Shown one piece after another: positions 17,743 to 26,186 of a DNA stretch of 64,000 nt. Source of the stretch: Miniimonas arenae (GTDB lineage: Bacteria > Actinomycetota > Actinomycetes > Actinomycetales > Beutenbergiaceae); contig NZ_VENP01000004.1 of the NCBI RefSeq assembly GCF_006351005.1, positions 40,101 through 104,100 on the forward strand, written 5' to 3'. How positions within the stretch are numbered: the stretch's first letter is position 1; each line of letters begins with the position of its first letter. Below the pieces are notes generated by a model. It made no database searches, was not told where the DNA came from, and saw only the letters and a program-made list of their open reading frames with translations. The position numbers and the translations under genes are program-made.

Positions 17743-18480
17743 ATGACCTACACCCTGGTACTGCTCCGCCACGGCGAGAGCGAGTGGAACGCCAAGAACC
17801 TCTTCACCGGCTGGGTCGACGTGGCCCTGTCCGAGAAGGGTGTCGAGGAGGCCAAGCGCGGCGGGACGCTGCTCACCGAGAACGGTGTGCTGCCCGACGT
17901 CGTGCACACCTCGCTCCTGCGCCGCGCGATCACGACGGCGAACCTCGCGCTCGACGCCGCGGACCGGCACTGGATCCCGGTCAAGCGGTCCTGGCGCCTC
18001 AACGAGCGTCACTACGGCGCGCTGCAGGGCAAGGACAAGAAGCAGACGCTCGAGACGTACGGCGAGGAGCAGTTCATGCTCTGGCGCCGCTCCTACGACG
18101 TCCCGCCGCCGGACATCGAGCTGGGCTCGGAGTTCTCCCAGGACGGCGACCCGCGCTACTCCGGTGAGCCGATCCCGCGCGCCGAGGCCCTCGCGCAGGT
18201 GCTCGTGCGCGCGCTGCCCTACTGGGAGAGCGCCGTGGTCCCGGACCTCAAGGAGGGCAAGACCGTCCTCGTGGCCGCGCACGGCAACTCGCTGCGCGCC
18301 ATCATCAAGCACCTCGACGGCATCGACGACGCGACCATCGCCGGCCTCAACGTGCCCACCGGCATCCCGCTCGTGTACGAGCTCGACGAGGACCTCAAGC
18401 CCGTGACGGCCGGCGGGACCTACCTCGACCCCGAGGCGGCCAAGGACGCGATCGCCGCGGTCGCCAACCAGGGGCGCTGA
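17743..18480 (+). CDS. gpmA: 2,3-bisphosphoglycerate-dependent phosphoglycerate mutase
   Basis: The 245-residue glycolytic enzyme interconverts 3- and 2-phosphoglycerate. It shows [18 protein letters not shown] with the phosphorylated His10, [14 protein letters not shown], and [11 protein letters not shown] with the active-site residues. The second His is in [14 protein letters not shown]. Length is normal. The ATG at 17743 has CATGAT 7 nt upstream, an imperfect leaderless -10. As in mycobacteria, gpm lies beside phoU and senX3-regX3. It ends at a strong hairpin and is monocistronic. Confidence 0.95.
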   Translation: MTYTLVLLRHGESEWNAKNLFTGWVDVALSEKGVEEAKRGGTLLTENGVLPDVVHTSLLRRAITTANLALDAADRHWIPVKRSWRLNERHYGALQGKDKKQTLETYGEEQFMLWRRSYDVPPPDIELGSEFSQDGDPRYSGEPIPRAEALAQVLVRALPYWESAVVPDLKEGKTVLVAAHGNSLRAIIKHLDGIDDATIAGLNVPTGIPLVYELDEDLKPVTAGGTYLDPEAAKDAIAAVANQGR

Positions 18481-18518
18481 GACCGGCCGCTCCGCGACGC
18501 GAGAAGCCGGCAGCACCC

Positions 18519-18552
18519 CGCACCCCCCGACCTCACGAGGTCGGGGGGTGCG
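18519..18552 (+). terminator. Hairpin terminator after gpmA
   Basis: Inverted repeat with arms GCACCCCCCGACCT and AGGTCGGGGGGTGC around the loop CACG, extended by one more C-G pair. It lies about 40 bp after the gpmA stop. Confidence 0.75.
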
Positions 18553-18596
18553 CTCGTCCCGCCCCACGCGCCCGCAAAGCCCGGCCCGGACGGCAC

Positions 18597-18628
18597 GCGG
18601 CCCCCGACCGGGTCAGGTCGGGGGCCGC
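18597..18628 (-). terminator. Hairpin terminator after phoU (minus strand)
   Basis: Arms GCGGCCCCCGACC and GGTCGGGGGCCGC with loop GGGTCA, 20 bp beyond the phoU stop in its direction of transcription. It faces the gpmA terminator. Confidence 0.7.
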
Positions 18629-18648
18629 GGGCGTGCGGGGCGGGTTGT

Positions 18649-19320
18649 TCAGCGCACCCCGGCGGTCGAGGACACGGTCTCGCCCGTGACGAGGAACAGG
18701 ATCCGGCGCGCCACCGAGGTGCCGTGGTCGCCGAAACGCTCGAAGTACCGGCCCAGCAGCGTGATGTCGACGATCTGCTGCGGCGTGAAGGCGGTGGCGT
18801 CCGCCGACGGCGACAGGATGATGCGGAACGTCTCCTGGTGCAGCCGGTCGAGCTCGTCGTCGTCCGCCATCACGCGGTGCGCCAGCTCGACGTCGCGCGA
18901 CTCCAGAAGGTCCACCACGTCGCTCGCGACGGCGTTGGTCGCGTCCGCGATCGAGCGGAAGAGCGGCTCGGCGAGCGGGGGCAGGGCCGGGTCCGGGAAC
19001 CGACCGCGCGCGATCGAGGCGATGTGCCGGGCGAGGTCGCCCATCCGCTCGATCGTGCTCGACATCCGCATCGCGCTCACGACGACCCGCAGGTCGGTGG
19101 CCACCGGCTGCTGACGGGCCAGCAGCGTCACACACTGCTGGTCGACGCCGTCCTGGAGCGCGTCGATCCGCCGGTCGCGCTCGATGACGGTCTCGGCGAG
19201 CCCCAGGTCCTGGGTGAACAGCGCGGTCGTCGCGTCCTGCATCGCGGTGCGAACCAGCGATGCCATGGCGGCGAGGTCGTCCGCGACCTGCTCCAGCTCC
19301 TGCTGGAAGATCTCTCGCAA
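18649..19320 (-). CDS. phoU: Phosphate transport system regulator PhoU
   Basis: The 223-residue protein has the two repeated three-helix bundles of PhoU, beginning REIFQQELEQVADDLAAMA and containing SSTIERMGDLARHIASIA and GRYFERFGDHGTSVARRI. The E/DxxxD metal-binding motifs (ERMGD, ERFGD) are intact. PhoU restrains phosphate-starvation signalling by linking the Pst transporter to the SenX3/PhoR kinase. I place the start at TTG 19320, because it begins directly at the conserved REIFQ and has GGGGGA about 8 nt upstream. It is divergent from senX3-regX3, with a PHO box between them. Confidence 0.92.
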   Translation of the reverse strand: MREIFQQELEQVADDLAAMASLVRTAMQDATTALFTQDLGLAETVIERDRRIDALQDGVDQQCVTLLARQQPVATDLRVVVSAMRMSSTIERMGDLARHIASIARGRFPDPALPPLAEPLFRSIADATNAVASDVVDLLESRDVELAHRVMADDDELDRLHQETFRIILSPSADATAFTPQQIVDITLLGRYFERFGDHGTSVARRILFLVTGETVSSTAGVR

Positions 19321-19389
19321 CGTTTTCCCCCATCTGGGTCGTGGTGCCCGCCGGGCGGGCATGTGTTCGAGGCGACGATTCCACGACGA

Positions 19390-19418
19390 GGTGAACGGCC
19401 GGTGAGCCGCCGATGAAC
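19390..19418 (-). promoter_or_regulatory. PHO box: three direct repeats of GTTCACC type, 11-bp period
   Basis: Read on the minus strand, the site is GTTCATC, GCTCACC and GTTCACC, each separated by 4 bp (plus-strand copies at 19412, 19401 and 19390). This is the direct-repeat layout of the actinobacterial PHO box (Streptomyces PhoP, mycobacterial RegX3). It lies between phoU and senX3-regX3, oriented towards phoU, and should let phosphorylated RegX3 control either or both. Confidence 0.8.
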
Positions 19419-19477
19419 TCGGCGGGGACGGGCGGCGAGACGCCCCGCTGCGGTGCCGTGCGCTTCGGCGAGCAGCC

Positions 19478-19483
19478 TACGCT
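19478..19483 (+). promoter_or_regulatory. -10 element TACGCT of a leaderless senX3 promoter
   Basis: TACGCT lies 7 nt before the senX3 GTG at 19490. It is about 60 bp downstream of the PHO box. Confidence 0.6.
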
Positions 19484-19489
19484 CGACGC

Positions 19490-20968
19490 GTGGGAGACAA
19501 CGTGCAGGTCGTGTCGGCCGTGCTGCTCGGGCTCCTCGTGATCGCGGTCTCCGTCCTGGCGTTCCGCGTCAGCGAGCGCCAGCAGCGCCCGACGCCGCCC
19601 GCGACGACGGGCGAGGAGCTCGACGGCGACCTCGTCCGCCTGCTCTCGGTGCTGCGGACCGCGTCGGTCGTGCTGGACGCCGAGGACGCCGTCGTGCGCG
19701 CGACCCCGTCGGCCTACGCGCTCGGACTCGCCCGCGGCGGACACCTCGTGCACCCCGAGCTCGTGGAGCTCGTGACGGAGGCGCGCCGCGAGGGCGGGAT
19801 CCGGCAGGTGCAGCTCACGCTGCCGCGCGGCCCGGTCGCCGGCGCCGGGCGCCTCATCCTGCACGCCCAGATCGCCGCGCTGAGTGGGCAGCGGGTGCTG
19901 CTGCTCGCCGAGGACCGCACGGCCGCCGTGCGGCTGGACGAGGTGCGTCGGGACTTCGTCGCGAACGTCTCGCACGAGCTCAAGACCCCGGTGGGCGCCA
20001 TCGCGCTGCTCGCCGAGACGCTCGAGGACGCCGCGGACGAGCCCGACGTCGTCCGGGAGTTCTCGCGTCGGCTCGCCCAGGAGGCGCGCCGGTTGAGCGC
20101 CCTGGTCCAGGACATCATCGATCTCTCCCGGGTGCAGGACGCCGACGCGCTGCTGGACTCGCGCGTCGTCGACGTCGACGCCGTGGTGACCGAGGCCGTC
20201 TCGCGCAACGAGGTCGAGGCGCGCGCCCGCGACATCGCGATCGCCGCGCCCGGCGGCAGCGGCCTGCAGGTGTTCGGCGACGAGGCCCTGCTGGTGACGG
20301 CCGTGCGCAACCTCGTCGACAACGCCCTGCGCTACTCCGACGGCGGGACCCGGGTCACGGTCGCGGCACGCTCGGGCCGGGACGGGCTCGTGGAGATCGC
20401 CGTGATCGACCAGGGCATCGGGATCGACGCCGATCTCCTGCCGCGCGTCTTCGAGCGCTTCTACCGGGTCGACGCCGCCCGCTCGCGCCAGACCGGCGGT
20501 ACCGGGCTCGGGCTCGCGATCGTCAAGCACGTCGCGGCTGACCACGGCGGCGAGGTCACCGTGTGGTCGCAGCCGGGCCGTGGATCCACCTTCACGTTGC
20601 GCCTGCCCAGCGCCGACTCTCCCACCAGTGACTCAGCCGCCGCCGCCCCCGCCGCGCCGGCCGCCGCAGCGCCGGCCGCCGCAGCGCCGGCCGCCGCAGC
20701 ACCGGCGGCCGCAGCGGCGGGCTCTGCAGGACCAGGCTCTGCAGGGCCAGGTTCTGCCGCGCCGGCGGCCGCGCCGGAGAACGGCCCCGCCCCCGGCGCC
20801 GGTCCCGGATCGGGCGCCCGCAACGCCGCCGCGAGCACCGGTGGCGCCACGCGCGCCTCGGGCGCGAGCACCTCGACCCGCGGCGAGCGCCGCACCGACA
20901 CCCTGACCACCCCCCGTCCGGAGAGCACCTCCGGCGGACCGGCCGCACCCACCGGAGGAACCGCGTGA
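19490..20968 (+). CDS. senX3: Phosphate-responsive sensor kinase SenX3, with Ala/Pro-rich C-terminal tail
   Basis: The 492-residue kinase has one N-terminal membrane segment (about residues 5-25), a PAS-like domain, and HisKA (NVSHELKTPVGAIALLAETL, phospho-acceptor His162). The ATPase domain shows NLVDNALRYSDGG and TGGTGLGLAIVKHVAADHGG. This matches SenX3, which phosphorylates RegX3 when phosphate is low. After the ATPase domain, about residue 380, comes an unusual tail of roughly 110 residues made of AAAPA, GSAGP and Ser/Thr-rich repeats, encoded by near-identical GCCGGCCGC-type DNA repeats at 20640-20770. SenX3 homologues I know end soon after the ATPase domain. Its stop overlaps regX3. Confidence 0.9.
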   Translation: MGDNVQVVSAVLLGLLVIAVSVLAFRVSERQQRPTPPATTGEELDGDLVRLLSVLRTASVVLDAEDAVVRATPSAYALGLARGGHLVHPELVELVTEARREGGIRQVQLTLPRGPVAGAGRLILHAQIAALSGQRVLLLAEDRTAAVRLDEVRRDFVANVSHELKTPVGAIALLAETLEDAADEPDVVREFSRRLAQEARRLSALVQDIIDLSRVQDADALLDSRVVDVDAVVTEAVSRNEVEARARDIAIAAPGGSGLQVFGDEALLVTAVRNLVDNALRYSDGGTRVTVAARSGRDGLVEIAVIDQGIGIDADLLPRVFERFYRVDAARSRQTGGTGLGLAIVKHVAADHGGEVTVWSQPGRGSTFTLRLPSADSPTSDSAAAAPAAPAAAAPAAAAPAAAAPAAAAAGSAGPGSAGPGSAAPAAAPENGPAPGAGPGSGARNAAASTGGATRASGASTSTRGERRTDTLTTPRPESTSGGPAAPTGGTA

Positions 20969-21669
20969 CCCGCATCCTGATCGTCGAGGACGAGGAGTCC
21001 TACCGCGCCCCCCTGGCGTACCGCCTCGAGAAGGAGGGGTTCGAGGTGCTCCAGGCCGAGACCGGTCCGGACGCGGTGGCGGTCTTCGACGCCGAGGGGG
21101 CCGACCTCGTGCTGCTCGACCTCATGCTGCCCGGGATGGACGGCACCGAGGTGTGCCGCGAGCTGCGCCGCACGAGCGACGTGCCGGTCATCATGCTCAC
21201 GGCGAAGGACGACGAGATCGACAAGGTCGTGGGTCTCGAGCTCGGCGCCGACGACTACGTGACGAAGCCGTACTCCTACCGCGAGCTCTTGGCCCGGGTG
21301 CGCGCGGTGCTGCGCCGGCGAGGCGAGGCGGGCGCCCAGCCGCAGGCCGAGGTGACCGCCGACGTGCTCGAGGTGGGGCGCATCGCCATGGACGTGGACC
21401 GGCACGAGGTGCGCGTGGACGGCGAGGTCGTGCCGGTGCCGCTGCGCGAGTTCGAGCTCCTCGAGATGCTCCTGCGCAACGCCGACCGCGTGCTCACCCG
21501 CGGGCAGCTCATCGACCGGATCTGGGGCGCGAACTACGTGGGCGACACCAAGACGCTGGACGTGCACGTGAAGCGCCTGCGGGCGAAGGTCGAGCGCGAC
21601 CCGGGCGTGCCCGAGGCGATCGTCACGGTGCGCGGGCTGGGCTACAAGCTGGTCTCACCCGCGCGCTGA
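20965..21669 (+). CDS. regX3: Phosphate-responsive regulator RegX3 (OmpR family)
   Basis: The 234-residue regulator has a receiver domain with phospho-acceptor Asp52 (LVLLDLMLPGMDG), VIMLTAKDDEIDKVVGLELGADDYVTKP, and a winged helix ending LDVHVKRLRAKVERDPG and VRGLGYKL. It starts at GTG 20965 inside the senX3 stop (GTGA overlap). With the adjacent phoU and the PHO box at 19390-19418, it is the phosphate-starvation regulator of this genome. Targets should carry GTTCACC direct repeats. Confidence 0.93.
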   Translation: MTRILIVEDEESYRAPLAYRLEKEGFEVLQAETGPDAVAVFDAEGADLVLLDLMLPGMDGTEVCRELRRTSDVPVIMLTAKDDEIDKVVGLELGADDYVTKPYSYRELLARVRAVLRRRGEAGAQPQAEVTADVLEVGRIAMDVDRHEVRVDGEVVPVPLREFELLEMLLRNADRVLTRGQLIDRIWGANYVGDTKTLDVHVKRLRAKVERDPGVPEAIVTVRGLGYKLVSPAR

Positions 21670-21796
21670 GGCGCGCTGGGCTGCGCTGAGTCTCGCCGGC
21701 CTCGTCGTCCGGCGCACGGCGCCGCCGGGATCCGCCGCACCGACCCGGCCCGACGGCGCACCCCGCGGCGCGCTCGGACGTCACCTCACGCGCGCC

Positions 21797-22255
21797 TCAC
21801 GGCACGAGGTCGGCGTACTCCGCGAGGGTCCCGTCGAGCACGGGCACGGCGATCGACTGCGTGCCGAGGCCGGGCGTGTCGAACGTCATGTCGACGACGG
21901 CGCCGGGCTGCACGGGGACGTCGGCGAGGACGACGTCCTCGCCGCTGGTCGGGTCGAGCAGGACGGTCTCGCCCGCGGGCACGGTGACCCGGGTCGTGTC
22001 GCCGTCGGTGAACCCGAACGTGATCTGCGCGTCCTCGGTGCCGTTGTTGGTGAGGCCGCCGACCACGCGGGCGTCCCCGCCCACCGCGTCGGCGATCACG
22101 AGAATGTTCTCGCCCTTGACGGAGGCGTTCTCGCCCCAGCGCAGCTGCACGCCGTCGGACGACGCGTAGGGCTCGTCGGTGAGGACCGGTGAGCAGGCCG
22201 TGAGCGCGGCGACGGCGAGGAGTGCGCCGGCGGCACGGGTGACGGTGCGGGACAT
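21797..22255 (-). CDS. Small secreted lipoprotein of unknown function
   Basis: The 152-residue protein has a lipoprotein signal peptide (RTVTRAAGALLAVAALTACS, lipidated Cys about residue 21). An all-beta domain with alternating hydrophobic residues follows, such as QITFGFTDGDTTRVTVPAGETVLL. The fold resembles small Ig-like or cupredoxin-like carrier domains, but I see no clear metal-binding motif. The ATG at 22255 has GGAGG four bases upstream; a second ATG four bases earlier is out of frame with the signal peptide. It lies convergent to regX3 and divergent from carD. Function is unknown. Confidence 0.7.
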   Translation of the reverse strand: MSRTVTRAAGALLAVAALTACSPVLTDEPYASSDGVQLRWGENASVKGENILVIADAVGGDARVVGGLTNNGTEDAQITFGFTDGDTTRVTVPAGETVLLDPTSGEDVVLADVPVQPGAVVDMTFDTPGLGTQSIAVPVLDGTLAEYADLVP

Positions 22256-22552
22256 GCATCCTCCGGGAGTGCGTGAGTGGTCCCACCGTACCGACTCCGC
22301 GTCATCTCCCGCACCGGACGACGTCCCCGGCGAGCGCCCCACGAGGGCTCACGAGGAAGGGACGAGCACCCGATCGAGCAGCGACCACACCCCGACGGGC
22401 TTCGTCACGCGCCGACCCGCACCCCGACCCGAACCCGCGCGGATCCCCCTGCGCCCGCCCGCGTGGCGGTGACCTGCGCAAATGGACGGGATGTGAACAG
22501 GGTGTGCGTGAATGCCATGGTAGGATTGCCTCTGGAAAGGGGAGTGCCCTAC
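22256..22552. promoter_or_regulatory. Divergent upstream region of the lipoprotein and carD
   Basis: About 300 bp without a gene. The only clear element is TAGGAT (22521-22526), a TANNNT -10 that would start carD transcription about 20 nt before its ATG. A purine-rich Shine-Dalgarno stretch, GGAAAGGGGAG, sits between them. I see no palindrome or repeat here. Confidence 0.45.
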
Positions 22553-23035
22553 ATGTCCTTCGAGGTCGGCGAGACTGTTGTTTATCCGCACCACGGTGCG
22601 GCCCTCATCGAGAAGATCTCCACTCGCGTGATGCGGGGGGAGGAGAAGGTGTATCTGACCCTTCGAGTGGCCCAGGGCGACCTCATCATCGAGGTTCCCG
22701 CCGAGAACATCGACCTCGTGGGCGTCCGCGACGTCGTGGGTCAGGACGGGCTCGACAAGGTGTTCGAGGTGCTTCGCGCCGAGTACACCGAGGAGCCCAC
22801 GAACTGGTCGCGTCGGTTCAAGGCAAATGTCGAGAAGATTGCGTCGGGTGACGTGATCAAGGTCGCCGAGGTGGTGCGCGACCTGTCCCGTCGCGACGCC
22901 GGCCGTGGCCTTTCGGCGGGGGAGAAGAGGATGCTCGCGCGTGCGCGGCAGATTCTCGTCTCCGAGCTCGCCCTCGCGAAGAAGACCGAGGAGGACAAGG
23001 CCGAGGCCATCCTCGACGAGGTCCTCGCCTCCTGA
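22553..23035 (+). CDS. carD: RNA polymerase-binding transcription factor CarD
   Basis: The 160-residue protein starts [22 protein letters not shown], the RNA-polymerase interaction domain shared with the Mfd/TRCF N-terminal region. It continues with a helical DNA-binding domain ([28 protein letters not shown] and [23 protein letters not shown]). CarD stabilises open promoter complexes, at rRNA promoters and many others, by contacting the RNA polymerase beta subunit. The ATG at 22553 follows a GGAAAGGGGAG ribosome site. The usual followers ispD and ispF are missing; cysS comes next after 200 bp. Confidence 0.95.
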   Translation: MSFEVGETVVYPHHGAALIEKISTRVMRGEEKVYLTLRVAQGDLIIEVPAENIDLVGVRDVVGQDGLDKVFEVLRAEYTEEPTNWSRRFKANVEKIASGDVIKVAEVVRDLSRRDAGRGLSAGEKRMLARARQILVSELALAKKTEEDKAEAILDEVLAS

Positions 23036-23226
23036 TCGCGACTCCCGCTGTCGTCGGCGCTGGTCGGCGACGGCGGGTCGTGATCGACTCTCCTGCCGCC
23101 CCGGTGACGTCGCCGGTGTCGGAGGCTTCGCCGTCGTGCGCTGGTGTGCGAAGGAGCGCGCCGAGCGACCGCGGGCGCAACTCCGGCCGCGGCCCGTGCG
23201 GGCCGGACGCCCCGAGCGGGCGTCGG

Positions 23227-23232
23227 TAGGCT
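23227..23232 (+). promoter_or_regulatory. -10 element TAGGCT of a leaderless cysS promoter
   Basis: TAGGCT lies 7 nt before the cysS GTG at 23239. Confidence 0.6.
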
Positions 23233-23238
23233 GACCCG

Positions 23239-24651
23239 GTGACGCTGCACCTCCACGACTCCGCTGCGCGCGCCCCGCGCGCGTTCGTGCCCCTCGAGCC
23301 CGGCCGGGTCGGGATGTACCTGTGCGGCGCCACCGTGCAGGGCGAGCCGCACGTGGGTCACCTGAGGTCCGCGCTCGCGTTCGACGTCCTCGTCCGCTGG
23401 CTGCGCCGCAGCGGCCACGACGTCACTCTCGTGCGGAACGTGACCGACGTCGACGACAAGATCCTCGCCAAGGCCGCCGCGGCCGACGTCGCGTGGTGGG
23501 CCTGGGCGTACCGGTTCGAACGCGCCTTCGACGAGGCCTACGCGGCCGTCGGCGTGCTGCCGCCCACGTACTCCCCCCGGGCGACCGGGCACGTGCCCGA
23601 GATGGTCGCGCTCATGGAGCGGCTCGTGGCGCGCGGGCACGCCTACCCGGGCGACCGCGGCAACGTGTGGTTCGACGTGCGGTCGCTGCCCGACTACGGC
23701 TCGCTCACCCACCAGGCGCTGGACAACATGCTCGCGGACCCCGATCCGGCCCCCGACAAGCGCGACCCGCACGACTTCGCGCTGTGGAAGGCGGCCAAGC
23801 CCGGCGAGCCGGCCACGGCCGCGTGGGCCACGCCGTTCGGCCCCGGCCGGCCGGGCTGGCACCTGGAGTGCTCGGCCATGGCGCACCGCTACCTGGGCGA
23901 GGAGTTCGACATCCACGCCGGCGGCATCGACCTGCGCTTCCCGCACCACGAGAACGAGCAGGCGCAGAGCCACGCGGCCGGCTACCCGTTCGCGCGGTAC
24001 TGGCTGCACAACGCGTGGGTGACGAGCGACGGCGAGAAGATGAGCAAGTCGCTCGGCAACTACCTCGCGGTGGACCAGGTGCTGGAGCGCGCGTCGGCCC
24101 CCGTGGTGCGGCTCGCGCTCGTCGGTGCCCACTACCGCTCGACCGTGGAGTTCTCCGACGCCTCGCTCGCCGAGGCGGCCGCGACCTGGGAGCGGCTGTC
24201 CGGCTTCGTGGTGCGCGCCGCGGAGGTCGCCGGCGAGGCCGACGCCCGCGAGGTGTCCGACGGCGAACTCCCCGACACCTTCGTCGCGGCGCTCGACGAC
24301 GACGTCAACGTGGCGGCCGCCCTCGCGAGCGTCCACGAGGAGGTGCGCCGCGGCAACGCGGCCCTCGCCGCGGGCGACGACGCGGGAGCCGGCGTCGCGG
24401 CGCTGCGCGTGCGCGGCATGCTCGACGTGCTGGGCCTCGACCCCCTCGCGGAGCCGTGGCGCTCGGCCGCCGGCACCGACGCCACCCACGACGCGCTCGG
24501 CGTGCTCGTGGCGGGCGTGCTCGAGGAGCGAGCAGCCGCTCGGGCGAATAAGGACTGGGCCCGCGCCGACGCGCTGCGGGACCGACTGACGGCCGCGGGC
24601 GTCGTCGTCGAGGACGGTGCGGGCGGAGCCCGCTGGACGATCAAGGGATGA
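23239..24651 (+). CDS. cysS: Cysteinyl-tRNA synthetase
   Basis: The 470-residue class I enzyme charges tRNA(Cys). Zinc ligand Cys29 ([10 protein letters not shown]), the HIGH-type motif HVGH (38-41), the second zinc ligand region ([12 protein letters not shown] and HENEQAQ) and KMSKS (267-271) are all present. It is this tRNA synthetase rather than the mycothiol ligase MshC, because it keeps the full C-terminal domain ([22 protein letters not shown] end) and sits before rlmB. The GTG start follows a leaderless -10. Confidence 0.94.
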   Translation: MTLHLHDSAARAPRAFVPLEPGRVGMYLCGATVQGEPHVGHLRSALAFDVLVRWLRRSGHDVTLVRNVTDVDDKILAKAAAADVAWWAWAYRFERAFDEAYAAVGVLPPTYSPRATGHVPEMVALMERLVARGHAYPGDRGNVWFDVRSLPDYGSLTHQALDNMLADPDPAPDKRDPHDFALWKAAKPGEPATAAWATPFGPGRPGWHLECSAMAHRYLGEEFDIHAGGIDLRFPHHENEQAQSHAAGYPFARYWLHNAWVTSDGEKMSKSLGNYLAVDQVLERASAPVVRLALVGAHYRSTVEFSDASLAEAAATWERLSGFVVRAAEVAGEADAREVSDGELPDTFVAALDDDVNVAAALASVHEEVRRGNAALAAGDDAGAGVAALRVRGMLDVLGLDPLAEPWRSAAGTDATHDALGVLVAGVLEERAAARANKDWARADALRDRLTAAGVVVEDGAGGARWTIKG

Positions 24652-24657
24652 GCTGAC

Positions 24658-25650
24658 ATGGCAGGCAACAGCCAGCGCCGCGGAGCGGTGCGCAAGCCGG
24701 GGTCGAAGAAGGGCGCGACCGTCGGGTCCGGGGGCAACCGCCGCCGCGGGCTCGAGGGGCGCGGGCCGACGCCACCCGCCGAGGCGCGCACCGGTCACCC
24801 GGCCGCGCGCCGGGCGGCGGCCGCGACCAAGCGCGAGCAGCAGCGACCCGGTGGCGCGAAGAGCGGACAGGGCCGGCAGGACCGTCGGCCCGGGTCCGCC
24901 CGCGCCAAGGGCGACGAGGTCGTGGTGGGGCGCAACGCCGTCGTCGAGGCGCTGCGCGCGGGTGTGCCGGCACGCTCGCTGCACATCGCCTCGCGGATCG
25001 AGGCGGACGACCGCGTGCGCGAGATCGTACGGCTCACCACCCAGGCCGGCCTTCCGCTCGTGGAGACCACGAAGACCGACCTCGACGTGCTCTCGGACCG
25101 CTCGGTGCACCAGGGCGTGGTCCTCACGGTGTCCGAGTACGTCTACGCCGAGCCGGGCGACCTGCTCGACGCGGCGCTCGACGCGGGTGAGCCCGCCCTC
25201 GTCGTCGCGCTCGACGGCGTGACGGACCCCCGCAACCTCGGTGCGGTCATCCGGTCCGCGGGTGCGTTCGGTGCGCACGGCGTGCTGGTGCCCGAGCGCC
25301 GGTCGGCGGGCGTCAACGCCGCGGCGTGGAAGACGTCGGCCGGCGCGGCCGCCCGGGTTCCGGTCGCCCGCGCGACGAACCTCGTGCGCGCGCTGGAGGA
25401 GCTGAAGAAGGCGGGCTGCTTCGTGGTCGGCCTCGACGGCGACGGTCCGACGGCGATCGGCGACCTCGAGGTGGCCGACGGGCCCGTGGTCCTCGTCGCG
25501 GGGTCGGAGGGCAAGGGGCTGTCCCGCCTCGTGCGCCAGACCTGCGACCTCATCGCCGCGATCCCGATCGCGTCGTCGGTCGAGAGCCTCAACGCGTCCG
25601 TGGCCGCCTCGCTCGCCCTGTACGAGGTCTCGCAGCACCGCACGCGCTGA
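24658..25650 (+). CDS. rlmB: 23S rRNA (guanosine-2'-O-)-methyltransferase RlmB
   Basis: The 330-residue SpoU-family enzyme has a basic, disordered N-terminal extension of about 90 residues, rich in Arg, Gly and Lys, as in many actinobacterial RlmB. The L30e-like substrate domain follows (VVVGRNAVVEALRAG), then the knotted methyltransferase core: DGVTDPRNLGAVIRSAGAFG, VAGSEGKGL and IPIASSVESLNASVAASLALYE. It methylates G2251 of 23S rRNA using S-adenosylmethionine. Six bases separate it from cysS, so both are one unit. Its last 12 codons are part of a 51-bp tandem duplication that extends beyond the stop. Confidence 0.92.
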   Translation: MAGNSQRRGAVRKPGSKKGATVGSGGNRRRGLEGRGPTPPAEARTGHPAARRAAAATKREQQRPGGAKSGQGRQDRRPGSARAKGDEVVVGRNAVVEALRAGVPARSLHIASRIEADDRVREIVRLTTQAGLPLVETTKTDLDVLSDRSVHQGVVLTVSEYVYAEPGDLLDAALDAGEPALVVALDGVTDPRNLGAVIRSAGAFGAHGVLVPERRSAGVNAAAWKTSAGAAARVPVARATNLVRALEELKKAGCFVVGLDGDGPTAIGDLEVADGPVVLVAGSEGKGLSRLVRQTCDLIAAIPIASSVESLNASVAASLALYEVSQHRTR

Positions 25651-25716
25651 CTGCTGGGTTCGCGCGCCCTGTACGAGGTCTCGCAGCACCGCACGCGCTG
25701 ACTGCTGGACTCGCGC
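25615..25716 (+). repeat. 51-bp tandem duplication of the rlmB 3' end
   Basis: Bases 25615-25665 and 25666-25716 are two copies of the same 51-bp unit with only two differences (GT versus AC at the same place). The unit includes the rlmB C-terminal codons for ALYEVSQHRTR and the stop codon. The second copy is not translated. Confidence 0.85.
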
Positions 25717-26080
25717 GCCCGCTCTGCCCTGGCGGGCTTCGCCGGGGTGGAGCGGGAAGCGCGGGTTGCGCGCCGCCCTCGTTCCCTGCATCGGGGCGCC
25801 CGGGCCCCGGGTTCGCCGATTGCGCGCCGCCCCCGTGACGCCACAGCGACTGTGCGTGACGGGAGAGCGACTCGCCGCCGCCACGCCGGATCTCTGCGGA
25901 GCGTCGGTGCTGGTCAGGGGCATGCGGCCGATGGCGCGTGCGCGGTGAGTCGCTGTGGCGTGAGGGACTGTCGCTCTGCCGCAAAGCGTCGATGGGGTGG
26001 CGGCACGAACCGCTGGCACCGGGCGGGCGAGCATCCGGCACGAACCGCTGGCACCGCCAAACCTGGCGGGCCGCCGAGCG
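25717..26080. repeat. Gene-free region with an inverted repeat and two copies of a dispersed 20-mer
   Basis: I find no gene here. A perfect 14-bp inverted repeat, ACGCCACAGCGACT at 25838-25851 and its complement at 25948-25961, encloses 96 bp. Inside it, AGAGCGA at 25864-25870 pairs with TCGCTCT at 25971-25977 just outside the right arm. CGGCACGAACCGCTGGCACC occurs at 26001-26020 and again at 26036-26055, a 35-bp period. Related units recur at 41.2-41.4 kb. Confidence 0.6.
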
Positions 26081-26094
26081 TGGTAGCGCTTCCA
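26081..26094. promoter_or_regulatory. CelR-like operator TGGTAGCGCTTCCA
   Basis: The 14-mer matches 12 of 14 positions of TGGGAGCGCTCCCA, the CelR operator defined in Thermobifida fusca, and is itself nearly palindromic. It lies about 13 bp before a TACGCT -10 (26107-26112), over the -35 position. This fits repression by a LacI-family regulator that is relieved by cellobiose. Confidence 0.7.
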
Positions 26095-26106
26095 CGCAGA
26101 TCCCGC

Positions 26107-26112
26107 TACGCT
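26107..26112 (+). promoter_or_regulatory. -10 element TACGCT of the cellobiose phosphorylase promoter
   Basis: TACGCT fits TANNNT. Transcription would start near 26119, leaving a leader of about 70 nt that carries the AGGAGG site at 26173-26178. Confidence 0.45.
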
Positions 26113-26186
26113 GACCCGGCCGGCATGCACACGCGGAACGACCCGTGCCCTCGCGCGCCGACCACGCCAGCCAGGAGGACACCGCC

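Noticed and set aside
18519..18628. 6C RNA (paired hairpins with runs of C)
   Set aside because: The C runs here are in the stems, not in the loops, and the two hairpins face each other as terminators of gpmA and phoU.
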